A DNA stretch of 64,000 bases from DATFDN01 sp963830565 (GCA_963830565.1 CAWHMO010000005.1:372001-436000), one strand, 5' to 3'; positions 9,359-19,139 are shown, counted from the stretch's first letter. Numbers and translations are program-made. Notes: a model not told the origin generated them from the letters alone.

Positions 9359-9837
9359 GGCGCGCGCTGCCGCTGCTCGCGCTGGGCGCCGCGTCGATGC
9401 TGGCCGGCTGCAAGACCGTACCGCAGATCGCGGGCGTCCTCAGCGGCGCGGCGGCGGGCGGCGGGACCGCGAGCCCGGCGGTCGGCTTCGCCGTCGGCGT
9501 CGGCGTCGCCACTGCAACCGGGGTGGCCGAGCAATGGTATGCCCGCTCCCGCCAGCACGCCGAGCAGCAGGCGATCGCGCAGATAGGCGGGAATTTGCCG
9601 GTCGGTGGGCGCGCGCCCTGGAACATCCGGCATATCGTGCCCATCGGCGACGAGCACGGGGAACTCTCGGTATTGGGTGAGATCGCCAACCCGCTTGCGC
9701 CTTGCCGGGCCATTGCGTTCTCGGTCGTAGGCGACCCGGCGCCGCGCTGGTATCTGGCCGACATCTGCCGGCGCACGCGCGGATGGCAGTGGGCGAGCGC
9801 CGAACCGGCCGTGCCGCGCTGGGGATACCTGCAATAG
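9355..9837 (+). CDS. Predicted lipoprotein (second of a tandem pair)
   Basis: A 160-residue paralogue of the preceding gene. The GTG at 9355 overlaps its stop (GTGA) and starts a signal peptide with lipobox MLAGC. Shared features with the upstream protein are a glycine-rich segment after the lipobox, a central RAPWNIRH/HIVPIGDEHGE block matching WRVVHRIPIEPDEHGE, and the ending QWASAEPAVPRWGYLQ. A tandem duplication of a small outer-membrane lipoprotein is the simplest reading. Function unknown; co-translation suggests they act together. Confidence 0.75.
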   Translation: MRRALPLLALGAASMLAGCKTVPQIAGVLSGAAAGGGTASPAVGFAVGVGVATATGVAEQWYARSRQHAEQQAIAQIGGNLPVGGRAPWNIRHIVPIGDEHGELSVLGEIANPLAPCRAIAFSVVGDPAPRWYLADICRRTRGWQWASAEPAVPRWGYLQ

Positions 9838-9877
9838 CAGCAGTCTTCGCGTTGATAGGCGCCCGCCCGGCCGCTAC

Positions 9878-10432
9878 ATGCGCGGCATGAGTAACGGAAG
9901 CGATACCGACCCGCTAGACATCCTGATCGCGCCAAATCCGCTGCTGAAGGCGCGTACCCGTCCCGTGACCGAGGCGGATGCCGACGCCGTCCGCGACCTC
10001 GTGCCGCGGCTGTTCGCGACCATGTATCGCGCCCCCGGCATCGGGCTCGCCGCGCCGCAGGTCGGGACGGGTCTGCGCCTCGCGGTGGTGGATCTGATGG
10101 CGAATGACACGCCGTCGCCGATCACGCTCATCAACCCCGAGATCGCCGCAATCAGCGAGGAACTCGCTTGCCGCGAGGAAGGCTGCCTGTCATTGCCCGG
10201 CCAGTACGCCGAGGTCACCCGGCCGGCGCGGGTGAAGGTGCGCTACTTGGACCAGACCGGCGCGCGGCGTGAGATCGAGGCCGAGGGCCTGCTCGCCGCC
10301 TGCCTGCAACACGAGATCGACCACCTCGATGGCGTGTTGTTCGTCGATCACCTGTCCAGCCTGAAGCGCAACATGATCCTGCGCCGGCTCGCCAAGGAGA
10401 TGCGCCAAAAGCGGGAGGAGGCGGGGCGATAG
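9878..10432 (+). CDS. def: Peptide deformylase
   Basis: Removes the formyl group from the N-terminal methionine of nascent proteins. All three signature motifs are present: GIGLAAPQVG, EGCLSLP with the metal-binding cysteine, and QHEIDHLDG with the two metal-binding histidines and the catalytic glutamate. At 184 residues it has normal length. The start could be 9878 or the ATG at 9887. It is followed after 2 nt by fmt, whose product carries out the opposite reaction on initiator tRNA; this is a classical pairing. Confidence 0.95.
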   Translation: MRGMSNGSDTDPLDILIAPNPLLKARTRPVTEADADAVRDLVPRLFATMYRAPGIGLAAPQVGTGLRLAVVDLMANDTPSPITLINPEIAAISEELACREEGCLSLPGQYAEVTRPARVKVRYLDQTGARREIEAEGLLAACLQHEIDHLDGVLFVDHLSSLKRNMILRRLAKEMRQKREEAGR

Positions 10433-10434
10433 GG

Positions 10435-11343
10435 ATGCGCCTCGCCTTCATGGGCAGCCCCGATTTCGCCGTGCCGGCGCTGCGGGCGCTGCACGCGGCG
10501 GGCCATGCGGTGGCGGCGGTCTATTGCCAGCCGCCCCGGCCTGCCGGGAGGGGCCACGCGGTCCATCGCTGCCCGGTCCACGTCGCCGCCGACGCGCTCG
10601 GGATCGCGGTCCGCACGCCGGCGCGGCTGAGGCACGACGAAGCAGCGCACGCGGCGTTCGCGGGGCTCGGCCTGGACGCAGCGGTGGTCGCGGCCTATGG
10701 CCTGATCCTGCCGCGAGCCATGCTGGAGGCGCCCCGGCGCGGCTGCCTCAACATCCATGCGAGCCTGCTCCCGCGCTGGCGCGGGGCGGCGCCGATCCAG
10801 GCGGCCGTGCTGGCCGGCGATGCCGCGACGGGCGTCACGATCATGCGCATGGATGCCGGGCTCGATACCGGGCCGATGCTGCTGCGCGAAGCGGTGCCGA
10901 TCACGCCGGAGACGACCGCCGCCTTTCTTCATGATCGGCTCGCCGTCCTCGGCGCCGGTCTGATCCTCCGGGCGCTGGCCGAGAACCCGCCCGAGGTGCC
11001 GCAGCCCGAGGCGGGCGCGACCTACGCGCCGAAGCTGTCGCGCGAGGATGGGCGGATCGACTGGACGCGGCCGGCCGATGCCATTGCCCGCCAGGTGCGC
11101 GCCTTCGATCCCTGGCCCGGCGCGTTCACGACGTCCGCCGGCGCGATGCTGAAGGTGCTGGCCGCCCGTCCCGAGCCGGGGGTCGGTGCGCCGGGAACGA
11201 CCCTCGATGACGCGCTGCTCGTGGCCTGCGGCAGCTTCGCCCTGCGTCTGTCGCGCGTGCAGCTCGCGGGCCGGCCGGCGATGGACGCGCCGGCTTTCCT
11301 GCGCGGTCATGGGGTGCCCGCGGGGACGAGGCTTGGGTCTTGA
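10435..11343 (+). CDS. fmt: Methionyl-tRNA formyltransferase
   Basis: Transfers a formyl group from 10-formyltetrahydrofolate to Met-tRNAfMet. The N-terminus MRLAFMGSPDFAVPALRAL, the active-site block NIHASLLPRWRGAAPIQ and the MDAGLDTGPML motif are diagnostic. The length, 302 residues, is normal. It sits between def (2-nt gap) and truA (4-nt overlap), forming a translation/tRNA-modification operon. Confidence 0.96.
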   Translation: MRLAFMGSPDFAVPALRALHAAGHAVAAVYCQPPRPAGRGHAVHRCPVHVAADALGIAVRTPARLRHDEAAHAAFAGLGLDAAVVAAYGLILPRAMLEAPRRGCLNIHASLLPRWRGAAPIQAAVLAGDAATGVTIMRMDAGLDTGPMLLREAVPITPETTAAFLHDRLAVLGAGLILRALAENPPEVPQPEAGATYAPKLSREDGRIDWTRPADAIARQVRAFDPWPGAFTTSAGAMLKVLAARPEPGVGAPGTTLDDALLVACGSFALRLSRVQLAGRPAMDAPAFLRGHGVPAGTRLGS

Positions 11344-12101
11344 GTCGCTGGGCGCTGCTGATCGAGTATGACGGCGCTCCATTCGTCGGCTGGCAGCGCC
11401 AGGCGAACGGCCTCTCGGTGCAGGAAGTGCTGGAGTTCGCCGCTACCCGTCTTGCGCGCGGCGCCTGCGTGAGCACCGTCGCCGCCGGCCGCACCGATGC
11501 CGGCGTCCACGCGGCGGGTCAGGTGGCGGAACTGACACTGCCGGCCACGCTTGGCGCGGAGCGGCTGCGGGAGGCGCTGAACTTCCACATGAAGCCGCAT
11601 CCGGTCGCGGTGCTGCGTGCCGCGCCGGCGGCCGAGGGCTGGAGCGCGCGCTTCTCCGCGGTCCGCCGCAGCTATCGCTATGCGATCCTGAACCGCCGCG
11701 CCCGCCCCGCGCTCGATCTCGGTCGCGTCTGGCATGTGCCGGTGCCTTTGGATGGCGAAGCGATGGCGGCGGCCGCCGCCCTGCTGCTGGGTCGGCACGA
11801 CTTCACCAGCTTCCGGGCCGCCGCCTGTCAGGCGAAAAGCCCGCTGCGCACGCTCGACCGGCTGGACGTGAGGCGGCGCGGCGAGGTGATCGAGGTCGTC
11901 GCCGAGGCCCGCAGCTTCCTGCACCACCAAGTGCGCAACATGGTGGGCACGCTGAAGCTGGTCGGTGACGGGAGCTGGCGCCCCGACCGGGTTGCGACCG
12001 CGCTCGCCGCCAGCGATCGGGGAGCGGCGGGACCGACCGCCCCGGCGGCGGGTCTGTGCCTTATGGCGGTGGCGTATCCGGCAGACCCGTTCTGGAGTTG
12101 A
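11340..12101 (+). CDS. truA: tRNA pseudouridine(38-40) synthase TruA
   Basis: Converts uridines 38-40 of the tRNA anticodon stem to pseudouridine. The catalytic aspartate lies in GRTDAGVHA, and a second family block, FLHHQVRNMVG, is present. The 253-residue length is normal. The start is a TTG at 11340 whose last two bases begin the TGA stop of fmt, a TTGA overlap also seen elsewhere in this window. It is the last gene of the def-fmt-truA operon and is followed convergently by the aquaporin gene. Confidence 0.95.
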   Translation: MSRWALLIEYDGAPFVGWQRQANGLSVQEVLEFAATRLARGACVSTVAAGRTDAGVHAAGQVAELTLPATLGAERLREALNFHMKPHPVAVLRAAPAAEGWSARFSAVRRSYRYAILNRRARPALDLGRVWHVPVPLDGEAMAAAAALLLGRHDFTSFRAAACQAKSPLRTLDRLDVRRRGEVIEVVAEARSFLHHQVRNMVGTLKLVGDGSWRPDRVATALAASDRGAAGPTAPAAGLCLMAVAYPADPFWS

Positions 12102-12104
12102 CGC

Positions 12105-12869
12105 TCAGCGCAGCGTCGGCGCGACCGGTTTGCGCTCCGCCTGCTCGCCAGGCAGCGCCTGCTCGGCCTTCCTCGCGCTGATCAACGGCTCGTCGGTGCG
12201 CAGGACCCAATAGACCGCCGCCGCGAGCGCGCTGCCGATCAACGGGGCGGCGATGAACAGCCAGAGCTGCGCGAGCGCGTCGGCGCCGGCGAAGATCGCC
12301 GGACCGATGCTCCGCGCCGGATTGACCGAGGTGTTCGTGACCGGGATCGAGACCAGGTGGATGAGCGTCAGCATCAGCCCGATGGCGAGCCCGGCAAACC
12401 CGACCGGCGCCTTGATGTCGGTCGCGCCCAGGATGGTCAGCACCAGGAAGGCGGTGAGGATCACCTCGCAGAGGAAGGCCGACCCCATTGCGTAATGGCC
12501 TGGCGAGCGCGCGCCGTAGCCGTTGCTGGCGAAACCGGTCGCCGTGGGATCGAAATTGCCGGTGCCCCGCGCGATGACCAGCAGGACGCCGGCGGCGATG
12601 ATGCCGCCCACGATCTGGGCCACGACATACCCTGCGATGCGGTTGGCCGGGAACTTCCCGCTCAGGAACAAGCCCACCGTAACCGCCGGATTGATATGGC
12701 AGCCAGAGATCGGCCCGATCGTATAGACCATAGTGAGCAGCGACAGGCCGAAGGCGGCCGCCACCCCGGCGAACCCGATATGGTCGCCGGCCAGCACGGC
12801 GCTGCCGCACCCGCCGAATACGAGGACAAAGGTTCCGAACGCTTCCGCGAGATACGCTTTCGTGGGCAT
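12105..12869 (-). CDS. aqpZ: Aquaporin Z
   Basis: A 254-residue MIP-family water channel. Both NPA boxes are present: CHINPAVT (NPA at 60-62) and TSVNPARS. SGCHINP and NPARSIGPA are typical of water-selective AqpZ rather than glycerol facilitators, and the aromatic/arginine filter arginine follows the second NPA. Six membrane segments and two half-helices are apparent. Its end lies 3 bp from the end of truA on the opposite strand, leaving almost no room for separate terminators. Confidence 0.93.
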   Translation of the reverse strand: MPTKAYLAEAFGTFVLVFGGCGSAVLAGDHIGFAGVAAAFGLSLLTMVYTIGPISGCHINPAVTVGLFLSGKFPANRIAGYVVAQIVGGIIAAGVLLVIARGTGNFDPTATGFASNGYGARSPGHYAMGSAFLCEVILTAFLVLTILGATDIKAPVGFAGLAIGLMLTLIHLVSIPVTNTSVNPARSIGPAIFAGADALAQLWLFIAAPLIGSALAAAVYWVLRTDEPLISARKAEQALPGEQAERKPVAPTLR

Positions 12870-13009
12870 GCACCGCCTCCCCTCATTGCAGGGTCACATT
12901 AGTCATGATCCCAGGGGCGTTAGTCCACGGCGTTGGTAAACTTATCGTCTGCCATTTCATTCTGATTGCACCGGCGCGAGTATCCCACGGCATCCGCTCC
13001 CCAGCTTAC

Positions 13010-13089
13010 CGTCACCCCCGCGAAAGCAGCGGCCCAGGCGGCCTGTAACCGATACGGCACGACTGGATCGCCGCTTTCGCGTGATGGGA
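13010..13089. repeat. Dispersed palindromic repeat (GTCACCCCCGCGAAAGC type)
   Basis: In the 246-bp gap between the aquaporin and TPR genes, GTCACCCCCGCGAAAGC-GCGG pairs imperfectly with CCGCTTTCGCGTGATGGGA about 60 bp away. This forms an extended imperfect hairpin typical of intergenic palindromic elements in alphaproteobacteria. A half-copy with similar arms is at 32661-32693. No other feature was seen in this gap. Confidence 0.55.
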
Positions 13090-13115
13090 GATTCGCGCGA
13101 ATGACGTGGAGAGTA

Positions 13116-14798
13116 TCAGCCGTTAGCCTGCGCGGCCGCTGACTGGCGCGGCGCGTCGTCCAGCTTGAGACGCAGCCGCGCGGCTTCCGCAGCCTCCGGA
13201 TGCAGCAGCAGTGCGCGCCGCCATTGGTACTCCGCCTCCAGCCGGCGCCCGGCGGCGGCATAGGCATCGCCGAGATGGCCGTTGATCGTCGCATCGTCCG
13301 GGCTCAACTCGGTCGCCCGCTCCAGCATCCGGACCGCGCCTGGCTGATCGCCCTGGCGCAGCATCACCCATCCCAGGCTGTCCACCATCGCGCCATCGTT
13401 CGGCTGAAGCCGCACCGCCTTCTCGATCAATCGTCGCGCCTCGGCCAGCCGCACGCCCTTCTCGGCCCACGAGTATCCGAGGTAGTTCAGAACGACCGGC
13501 TGTTCGGGCGAGAGCTCCAGCGCGTGCAGCAGATCGGCCTCACTCGATGGCCACTCATGGTCCTGATCCCGCGCCGCAGCTCGCGCGTAGAACAGCGACC
13601 ACGCGCTGGCCTGGGGCTGCGCCGGCAGGCGAGCGATGGCCTGATCCAGCGCCGCCGCCGCCTCGGCAGGGCGCCCGTTCGCCTGCAGCAAGCCGGCCTT
13701 CTGCTCCAAGGGCAGCGTGCTGTCGGGGCAGTCCCGCGACAGCGCATCCAATTCGGCCATTGCGCCCTCGATCTTGCCCTGGCGCTGCATCGACGTGGCG
13801 CGGCGCAACCGCGCCAGCGGCGACAAGGCATCGCTCGCGGGGATGCCGCCCAGCAGCCGACGCGCCTCATCGGGATGGTGACGGGTTTCCAGCACGTCGG
13901 CCGCCAGCAGCCGGGCGGTGGTGAAGTTGGGGCGCAGATCGAGCGCGAGGCGCAACAGCAGCAGCGACGTTTCACCCTGCTCACCGAGCCGGAACGACGC
14001 GGCCGCCGCCAGATACGCCTCGGCGATGCCCTCCGCCGCGCTGCCCACGGCCGGGCGCGCGGCGTGGGCGAGCAGCGCCGGAAGCGCGAGTTCGACCGCC
14101 GGAGCGCCTTCGGTCGCCTGGATCAGCACGCGCCTCGCATCGTCCGGCCTTTCGTGACGGGCATCGAAGCTCGCAAGGATCTCGGCGAGGCGCAGGCTGG
14201 GCACCTCGAAGGCGGCTTTCGCCTTCTCGAAATCCTGCGCCGCCTCGGTCCCGCGTCCGGCGAGATCAGCGATCAGGCCGGCGTGCAGCACGAAGATGGC
14301 GCGAACCGGCCCATCCTGGGCGGGGCGCAGGATCGCCAGGGCCCTGTCGGAGCGGCCTCGCGCCTGCTCGGCCCATGCCAGGAGGATCGGACGCAGAACC
14401 TCACTGAGTTCGTCACGAGGCAGGGCGCGCGCGCGGGCGGCCACCCCGTCCCAGTCTCCCCCCCGCGCGGCCTCGGCGGCCAGGTAGAGCTGAGCGTCGC
14501 GGTCTCCCGCCAGTAGCCAGGCGAGCCCCGGCGCCTCGGGCCGTCCGCTGAGTGCGCTGGCGTGGAAAGCCTGGCGCAACAGCTCGACCTGTCCCGGAGC
14601 CTGCTCCAGGGCGCGCAGATACTCGTCCGCGGCGGTGGCCGAATCGGCCTGCGAGGCCGCGAATTGCGCCTTCAGATAATCGCCGTACCGGCCGGTCGGG
14701 GCGGTCGCCGCTCCGGCGGCACGGGACACCACCGCGAGAGGCAGGAACGATATGCAGAGCAGGGAAAAGACAAGGACGGCTGGGCGGGCGTTCGGCAT
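13116..14798 (-). CDS. Secreted tetratricopeptide-repeat protein
   Basis: A 560-residue protein with an N-terminal signal peptide (hydrophobic residues about 8-30, then SRAAGAATA) and TPR-like helices throughout. Clear repeats lie in the last third: LNYLGYSWAEKGVRLAEARR, VDSLGWVMLRQGDQPGAV and INGHLGDAYAAAGRRLEAEY. It is probably periplasmic or outer-membrane-associated and may scaffold envelope proteins. It lies downstream of ETF-QO on the same strand with a 62-bp gap. No specific function recognised. Confidence 0.8.
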   Translation of the reverse strand: MPNARPAVLVFSLLCISFLPLAVVSRAAGAATAPTGRYGDYLKAQFAASQADSATAADEYLRALEQAPGQVELLRQAFHASALSGRPEAPGLAWLLAGDRDAQLYLAAEAARGGDWDGVAARARALPRDELSEVLRPILLAWAEQARGRSDRALAILRPAQDGPVRAIFVLHAGLIADLAGRGTEAAQDFEKAKAAFEVPSLRLAEILASFDARHERPDDARRVLIQATEGAPAVELALPALLAHAARPAVGSAAEGIAEAYLAAAASFRLGEQGETSLLLLRLALDLRPNFTTARLLAADVLETRHHPDEARRLLGGIPASDALSPLARLRRATSMQRQGKIEGAMAELDALSRDCPDSTLPLEQKAGLLQANGRPAEAAAALDQAIARLPAQPQASAWSLFYARAAARDQDHEWPSSEADLLHALELSPEQPVVLNYLGYSWAEKGVRLAEARRLIEKAVRLQPNDGAMVDSLGWVMLRQGDQPGAVRMLERATELSPDDATINGHLGDAYAAAGRRLEAEYQWRRALLLHPEAAEAARLRLKLDDAPRQSAAAQANG

Positions 14799-14860
14799 CT
14801 GCCGAGCGTATCAACACAGCGGTTGCTTTGTCACCGTAAATTGATCTCCCTCCCAACGGT

Positions 14861-16498
14861 TCACATGCCGCCCGGATAGTTCGGTCCGCCGCCTCCCTCG
14901 GGCGTCACCCAGTCGATATTCTGCGTCGGATCCTTGATGTCGCATGTCTTGCAGTGCACGCAGTTCTGCGCGTTGATCTGCAGGCGCGGCTCGCCCTCCT
15001 CGGCGCCGACGATCTCATACACACCGGCGGGACAGTAGCGGGTCTCTGGACTGCGGTATTCGTCCCAGTTGACGCTGATCGCCTTCGCCGGATCGCGCAG
15101 ATGCAGGTGCCCTGGCTGGTTCTCCTCGTGATTGGTGTTGCTGATGAACACCGACGACAGCCGATCGAAGGTGAGTTCGCCATCGGGGCGCGGATAGGCG
15201 ATGCGCGGCGCCTTGTCGGCCGGCGTCAGCGTCGTGTTGTCGGGATGCGTGTGGTGCAGCGTCCATGGCGCCTTGCCGCGCAGCACGTACGTGTCCAGCG
15301 CCGAGTAGGCGATCCCGCCGAGCAGGCCGAACTTCGCGAACGCCGGACGGATGTTGCGCACCTGGCGTAGCTCGTCCCAGAGCCAGCTGGCGCGGAGCTT
15401 GGCCCGGTAATTGGGCAGCACCGCCGGGCGGCCATTGGCCAACGCTTCGGCCACTGCCTCGGCGGCGATCATGCCGGACTTCATCGCCGCGTGCGTGCCC
15501 TTGATCTTCGGCACGTTGAGGAACCCTCCGGCGTCGCCGATCAGCGCGCCACCGGGGAAGGTGACCTGCGGCAGCGACTGGAAGCCGCCCTCGCTCAGCG
15601 CCCGCGCCCCATAGGAGATGCGCCGCCCGCCGGCGAAATAGGGCCGGATCGCCGGGTGGGTCTTGTAGCGCTGCATCTCCTCGAACGGTGACAGCCAGGG
15701 GTTCTTGTAATCCAGCCCGACAACGAAGCCGACCGAGATCAGATTGGGGCCGAAATGGTATAGGAACGAACCGCCATACGTCGCCTGATCGAGCGGCCAG
15801 CCGATGGTGTGCTCGACCAGCCCCGGGCTGTGCGCCTCCGGCGGCACCTCCCACAATTCCTTCACGCCGAGCGCGTAAGTCTGCGGGTCGGAGCCTTCGC
15901 GCAGCGTGTAACGCTGGGTGATCTGTTTGGACAGCGATCCCCTGACGCCCTCGGCCAGCAGCGTGTAGGCGGCGCGCAGCTCCATGCCGCGCTGGAAGTT
16001 CGCGGTGGGTTCGCCGTTCTTGCCCACGCCCATGTCGCCGGTGGCGATGCCGACCACGCGCCCGTTTTCCTCCAGCACCTCGGCAGCCGCAAAGCCGGGA
16101 TAGATTTCCACCCCCGCCGCCTCCGCCTGCCGGCCGAGCCAGCGCACCACATCCCCGAGCGAGACGATGTAGTTGCCGTGATTGCGCATCTGCGGCGGCG
16201 TCGGCAGACGGTACGACTTGGTCGCGGTCAGATAGAGGAAACGGTCGTCGGTCGCCGGCGTGTCCAGCGGCGCGCCCAGCGCGCGCCAGTCCGGGATCAG
16301 CTCGTTCAGCGCACGCGGCTCGACCACCGCGCCCGACAGGATGTGCGCGCCGACCTCGCCGCCCTTCTCCACCACGCAAACACTGGCGTCGGGCGCGAGC
16401 TGCTTGAGCCGGATCGCCGCGGCCAGGCCTGCCGGTCCCGCGCCAACGATCACCATGTCGAACTCCATCGCCTCGCGTGGAGGCAGATCCTCGGCCAT
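14861..16498 (-). CDS. Electron transfer flavoprotein-ubiquinone oxidoreductase
   Basis: Passes electrons from ETF (fatty-acid and amino-acid acyl-CoA dehydrogenases) to ubiquinone at the inner membrane. The 545-residue protein has an FAD motif VGAGPAGLAAA near residue 18 and the block EVGAHILSGAVVEPRAL. Its C-terminal ferredoxin-like domain has a 4Fe-4S cluster: a cysteine in YCPAGVYEI plus NCVHCKTCDIKDP. The ATG at 16498 is preceded by a GGAAG ribosome-binding site; the longer open frame upstream is a shadow of the phospholipase D gene. Length matches the family. Confidence 0.95.
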   Translation of the reverse strand: MAEDLPPREAMEFDMVIVGAGPAGLAAAIRLKQLAPDASVCVVEKGGEVGAHILSGAVVEPRALNELIPDWRALGAPLDTPATDDRFLYLTATKSYRLPTPPQMRNHGNYIVSLGDVVRWLGRQAEAAGVEIYPGFAAAEVLEENGRVVGIATGDMGVGKNGEPTANFQRGMELRAAYTLLAEGVRGSLSKQITQRYTLREGSDPQTYALGVKELWEVPPEAHSPGLVEHTIGWPLDQATYGGSFLYHFGPNLISVGFVVGLDYKNPWLSPFEEMQRYKTHPAIRPYFAGGRRISYGARALSEGGFQSLPQVTFPGGALIGDAGGFLNVPKIKGTHAAMKSGMIAAEAVAEALANGRPAVLPNYRAKLRASWLWDELRQVRNIRPAFAKFGLLGGIAYSALDTYVLRGKAPWTLHHTHPDNTTLTPADKAPRIAYPRPDGELTFDRLSSVFISNTNHEENQPGHLHLRDPAKAISVNWDEYRSPETRYCPAGVYEIVGAEEGEPRLQINAQNCVHCKTCDIKDPTQNIDWVTPEGGGGPNYPGGM

Positions 16499-16527
16499 GT
16501 CCCGCTTCCTTTCCTCGATGCGTCGGC

Positions 16528-18085
16528 TCAAGCCGGGCGATTTCGCCAGGCAATAACGGCGCCGCCGACCGCGAGCAGCCCGGCGGCGGCGAGTGCGAAG
16601 ACCGAGCCTGGGGCAAAGAGACGTGTCGCACGAACGAAGGTCCGCGACATGCTCTCCGGACGGGTCGGGTCCAGCAGATGCGATCGGGCCAATTCGCGTT
16701 CGGTGTCCGACAGGGCACGCGCCTCGAACGGCACCAGCGTCTTTCCCCGCGATCCCGCCAGCCGGTCGAGCGCCCGCACCAGCGATCCGTCCTCCTGGCC
16801 CAGCACCTCGCGCAACGCATCCCGGCTCATGCCGAGATGCTCGGAAACGAGGCTGTCGCGCACCGCATCGATCGCGCGGCGCAGCTTCGGCGCCTCCGGG
16901 TCGTCCGCGCGGGCCTCCACGGCCAGGTCGCACTCCGTGTCTACGCCGAGCGAGCGGTTGTTGATGTTGGATGAGCCGACGCGCAGCAGCGTGTCGTCCA
17001 CGACGAGCACCTTGGCGTGGACGTAGATGTCGGTCCCGCCTTCGGTTACCGGGGTATAGAAGCGGAGCCGGTTGCGCGCGTCCGCCCGGCGCAGATCCTC
17101 CAGCAGCAGACTGCGCGCCGCGCCCATGGCCTCTTCCTCCAGCCATCCTTCCGCGCGCTTGGGATTGACGATCACCACCTCCGGGCCGTCCGGCTCGGCC
17201 AGCCGGCGCACCAGCGCCTCGCTGATCCGGCGCGCGGCGAAATACTGGCTCTCCAGGTAGATCGTGCGCCGCGCCGCGGCGATCGCCGCGAGATAGAGCG
17301 CCTCGATCTCGCGGATCTCGGGCATTCCCTCATAGACGGGCTCGGTCCGGGCAATGGCGATGTCGAGATCGCGGAACTCCGGTTGCAGGCCCGTCGGCCA
17401 GCAGTCGCGGCCGGGGGAGGGGGCTTCCGGTCGCCAGCCGGTCGCCGCCTGCCAGCGATCGCGCGCGAGTTCGCCGAGCGCCTGCGCCGCCGCCCCATCC
17501 ACGGCCGCGGTCACGTCGTGCCAGGGGCCATGCGGCGAGCCGTTCGGGCGCAGGCGGTGCGGCGCCCGGTCGCGGTGTTCCGGCGTGTCCCATCGGTTCG
17601 AGGTGACGTCGATGCCGCCGCAGAACGCGAGGCAGTCGTCGATCGCCACGATCTTCTGGTGATGGGTGGACTCCGCCGGGTGCGTCGAGTTCGAGCTTGA
17701 AGCGCAGGCGCCGCAAGAGCACGGCGGCGAGGACGAAAGCCGGCGTGGTCCCGCGTATCGGCATCTTGAGGAAAGCCAGATCCCAGCGCAGCAGGTACAC
17801 GCGCAACTGCGGATTTTGCCTGACGGCCCGGGTCAGCAGCCGTCCGAGGCGGTTCGGCAGCGCAGGGTCGGGATGGTCGCGGTCCAGCTCCACGCGGGTA
17901 TCGAAGTCCCAGCCGATGAGCAGGATCGAGTGGCGGGCACTCAGGATCGCCGCCTTCAAGTGCGTGAAATACGCGGCGGCATCGATGATCACGGCCATGC
18001 GCTCGGCACGCGCCAGCTTCCAGCAGGTCTCTCCCGGCCGGAGGACACGGTCCCACTCGCCCACCTCGGCGCGAGCTGTCTCCAT
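16528..18085 (-). pseudogene. Phospholipase D-family protein, reading frame broken in the middle
   Basis: A PLD-superfamily protein (phosphatidyltransferase or phosphodiesterase). Two HKD motifs are present: HQKIVAIDD early, and HAKVLVVDD followed by VGSSNINNRS. A C-terminal membrane helix ends the protein (residues APGSVFALAAAGLLAVGGAV). The N-terminal frame from METARAEVGE at 18085 and the C-terminal frame do not match. The switch falls near 17688, just before the first HKD motif, where FKLE must be followed by STHPAESTHHQK. One extra base explains it. Both halves keep good coding character, so a sequencing error is likely. In the same direction as ETF-QO, 29 bp upstream. Confidence 0.8.
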
Positions 18086-18192
18086 GGGCGATCCTCCAAC
18101 GCTGCCTGCCGAGCCGGACACCGGCGGAGTTCGCCAAACTAGGCGGTCGGAGCGGTTGCGCAAGGCCGCACGGGCAGGCAACACCTGCTCGC

Positions 18193-18972
18193 ATGGACTT
18201 GGACGCTCTGGCCACATTGAGGCTGCTCGTCGCCTGGGGTGCCGATGAGGCATTGGAGGACGATCCGCTCGACCGGCTCGCGCCCGAAGCGGCGGCACGG
18301 GGCGCGCCCGCACCCGTCCCGACACCCTTGCCGGTGCCGGCGCTCGTGGCGGGCGCCTCGCCTCCCGCCGAGCGCGCGCGGGCGGCAGCCGCGGCGGCCG
18401 GGAGCGTGGCTGCGCTGCGCACGGCGATCACGGGATTCAACGGGATCAGCTTGCGCGACACGGCGACCGGGCCGGTGCTGTTCGACGGCGCCCCCGAGGC
18501 CGAGTTGCTGGTGATCGGGCCGCCGCCCAGCGCCGACGACGACCGGACCGGGCGGCCGCTGACGGGCGCCCCGGGCGCCTTCTTCGACGCCATGCTCGCC
18601 AGCATCGGGCTGTCGCGCGAGCGCCTGCTGCTGACACCGCTGATCCCGTGGCGCCCACCCGGCGACCGGCCGCCGAGCCCGGCCGAACTGGCGGTCTGCC
18701 TGCCTTTCCTGCACCGCTTGATCGTCCTCTGCCGCCCGCGCATGGCCCTCCTGCTCGGCCCGCTGGCCGTGCGCACGCTGCTCGGGGCCGGCCGCCGGCC
18801 GCCGCGGGGTCGGTTCACCGCTGCCCAAATTCCCGGCGGCGAGGCCACGCTCGCCTGTCTTCCCATCGCGAGCCCCGCCCAACTGCGCGCCGATCCGGAA
18901 TTGCGTCGCGCGGCATGGGCGGAGTTGCGGCTGCTGCGCCGGCATGTATCCAAGAACATCACGCCATTGTGA
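18193..18972 (+). CDS. Uracil-DNA glycosylase-like protein (family 4 relative), divergent
   Basis: A 259-residue protein related to bacterial family 4/5 uracil-DNA glycosylases that remove uracil from DNA. The core VIGPPPSADDDRTGRPLTG aligns with the usual GEAPG-x-DED-x-G-x-PFVG motif, and LTPLIPWRPPGDRPPSP with the NVVNWRPPGNRTP-like block. Two oddities are visible. GEAPG has become GPPPS, and the N-terminal segment FNGISLRDTAT has isoleucine where related proteins usually have an iron-sulfur cysteine; C235-type cysteines further on cannot be judged. Activity is therefore uncertain. The N-terminal third is alanine/proline-rich and low in complexity. Confidence 0.75.
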   Translation: MDLDALATLRLLVAWGADEALEDDPLDRLAPEAAARGAPAPVPTPLPVPALVAGASPPAERARAAAAAAGSVAALRTAITGFNGISLRDTATGPVLFDGAPEAELLVIGPPPSADDDRTGRPLTGAPGAFFDAMLASIGLSRERLLLTPLIPWRPPGDRPPSPAELAVCLPFLHRLIVLCRPRMALLLGPLAVRTLLGAGRRPPRGRFTAAQIPGGEATLACLPIASPAQLRADPELRRAAWAELRLLRRHVSKNITPL

Positions 18973-19139
18973 GGAGCTTTCGCACTGTAACGTGCTGATT
19001 CGCCAAAAGCGATCCGAAGTCACGGCTCATTTTACATGGCTCCTGGATTGCCTGGCAGGACGGCCTTGTTTAGGCCGAGCAACCAGCGCGGATCGCCCCG
19101 CCCTGGCCGCGCGAAGCGATGCCACGGCGTGTTCGGATG

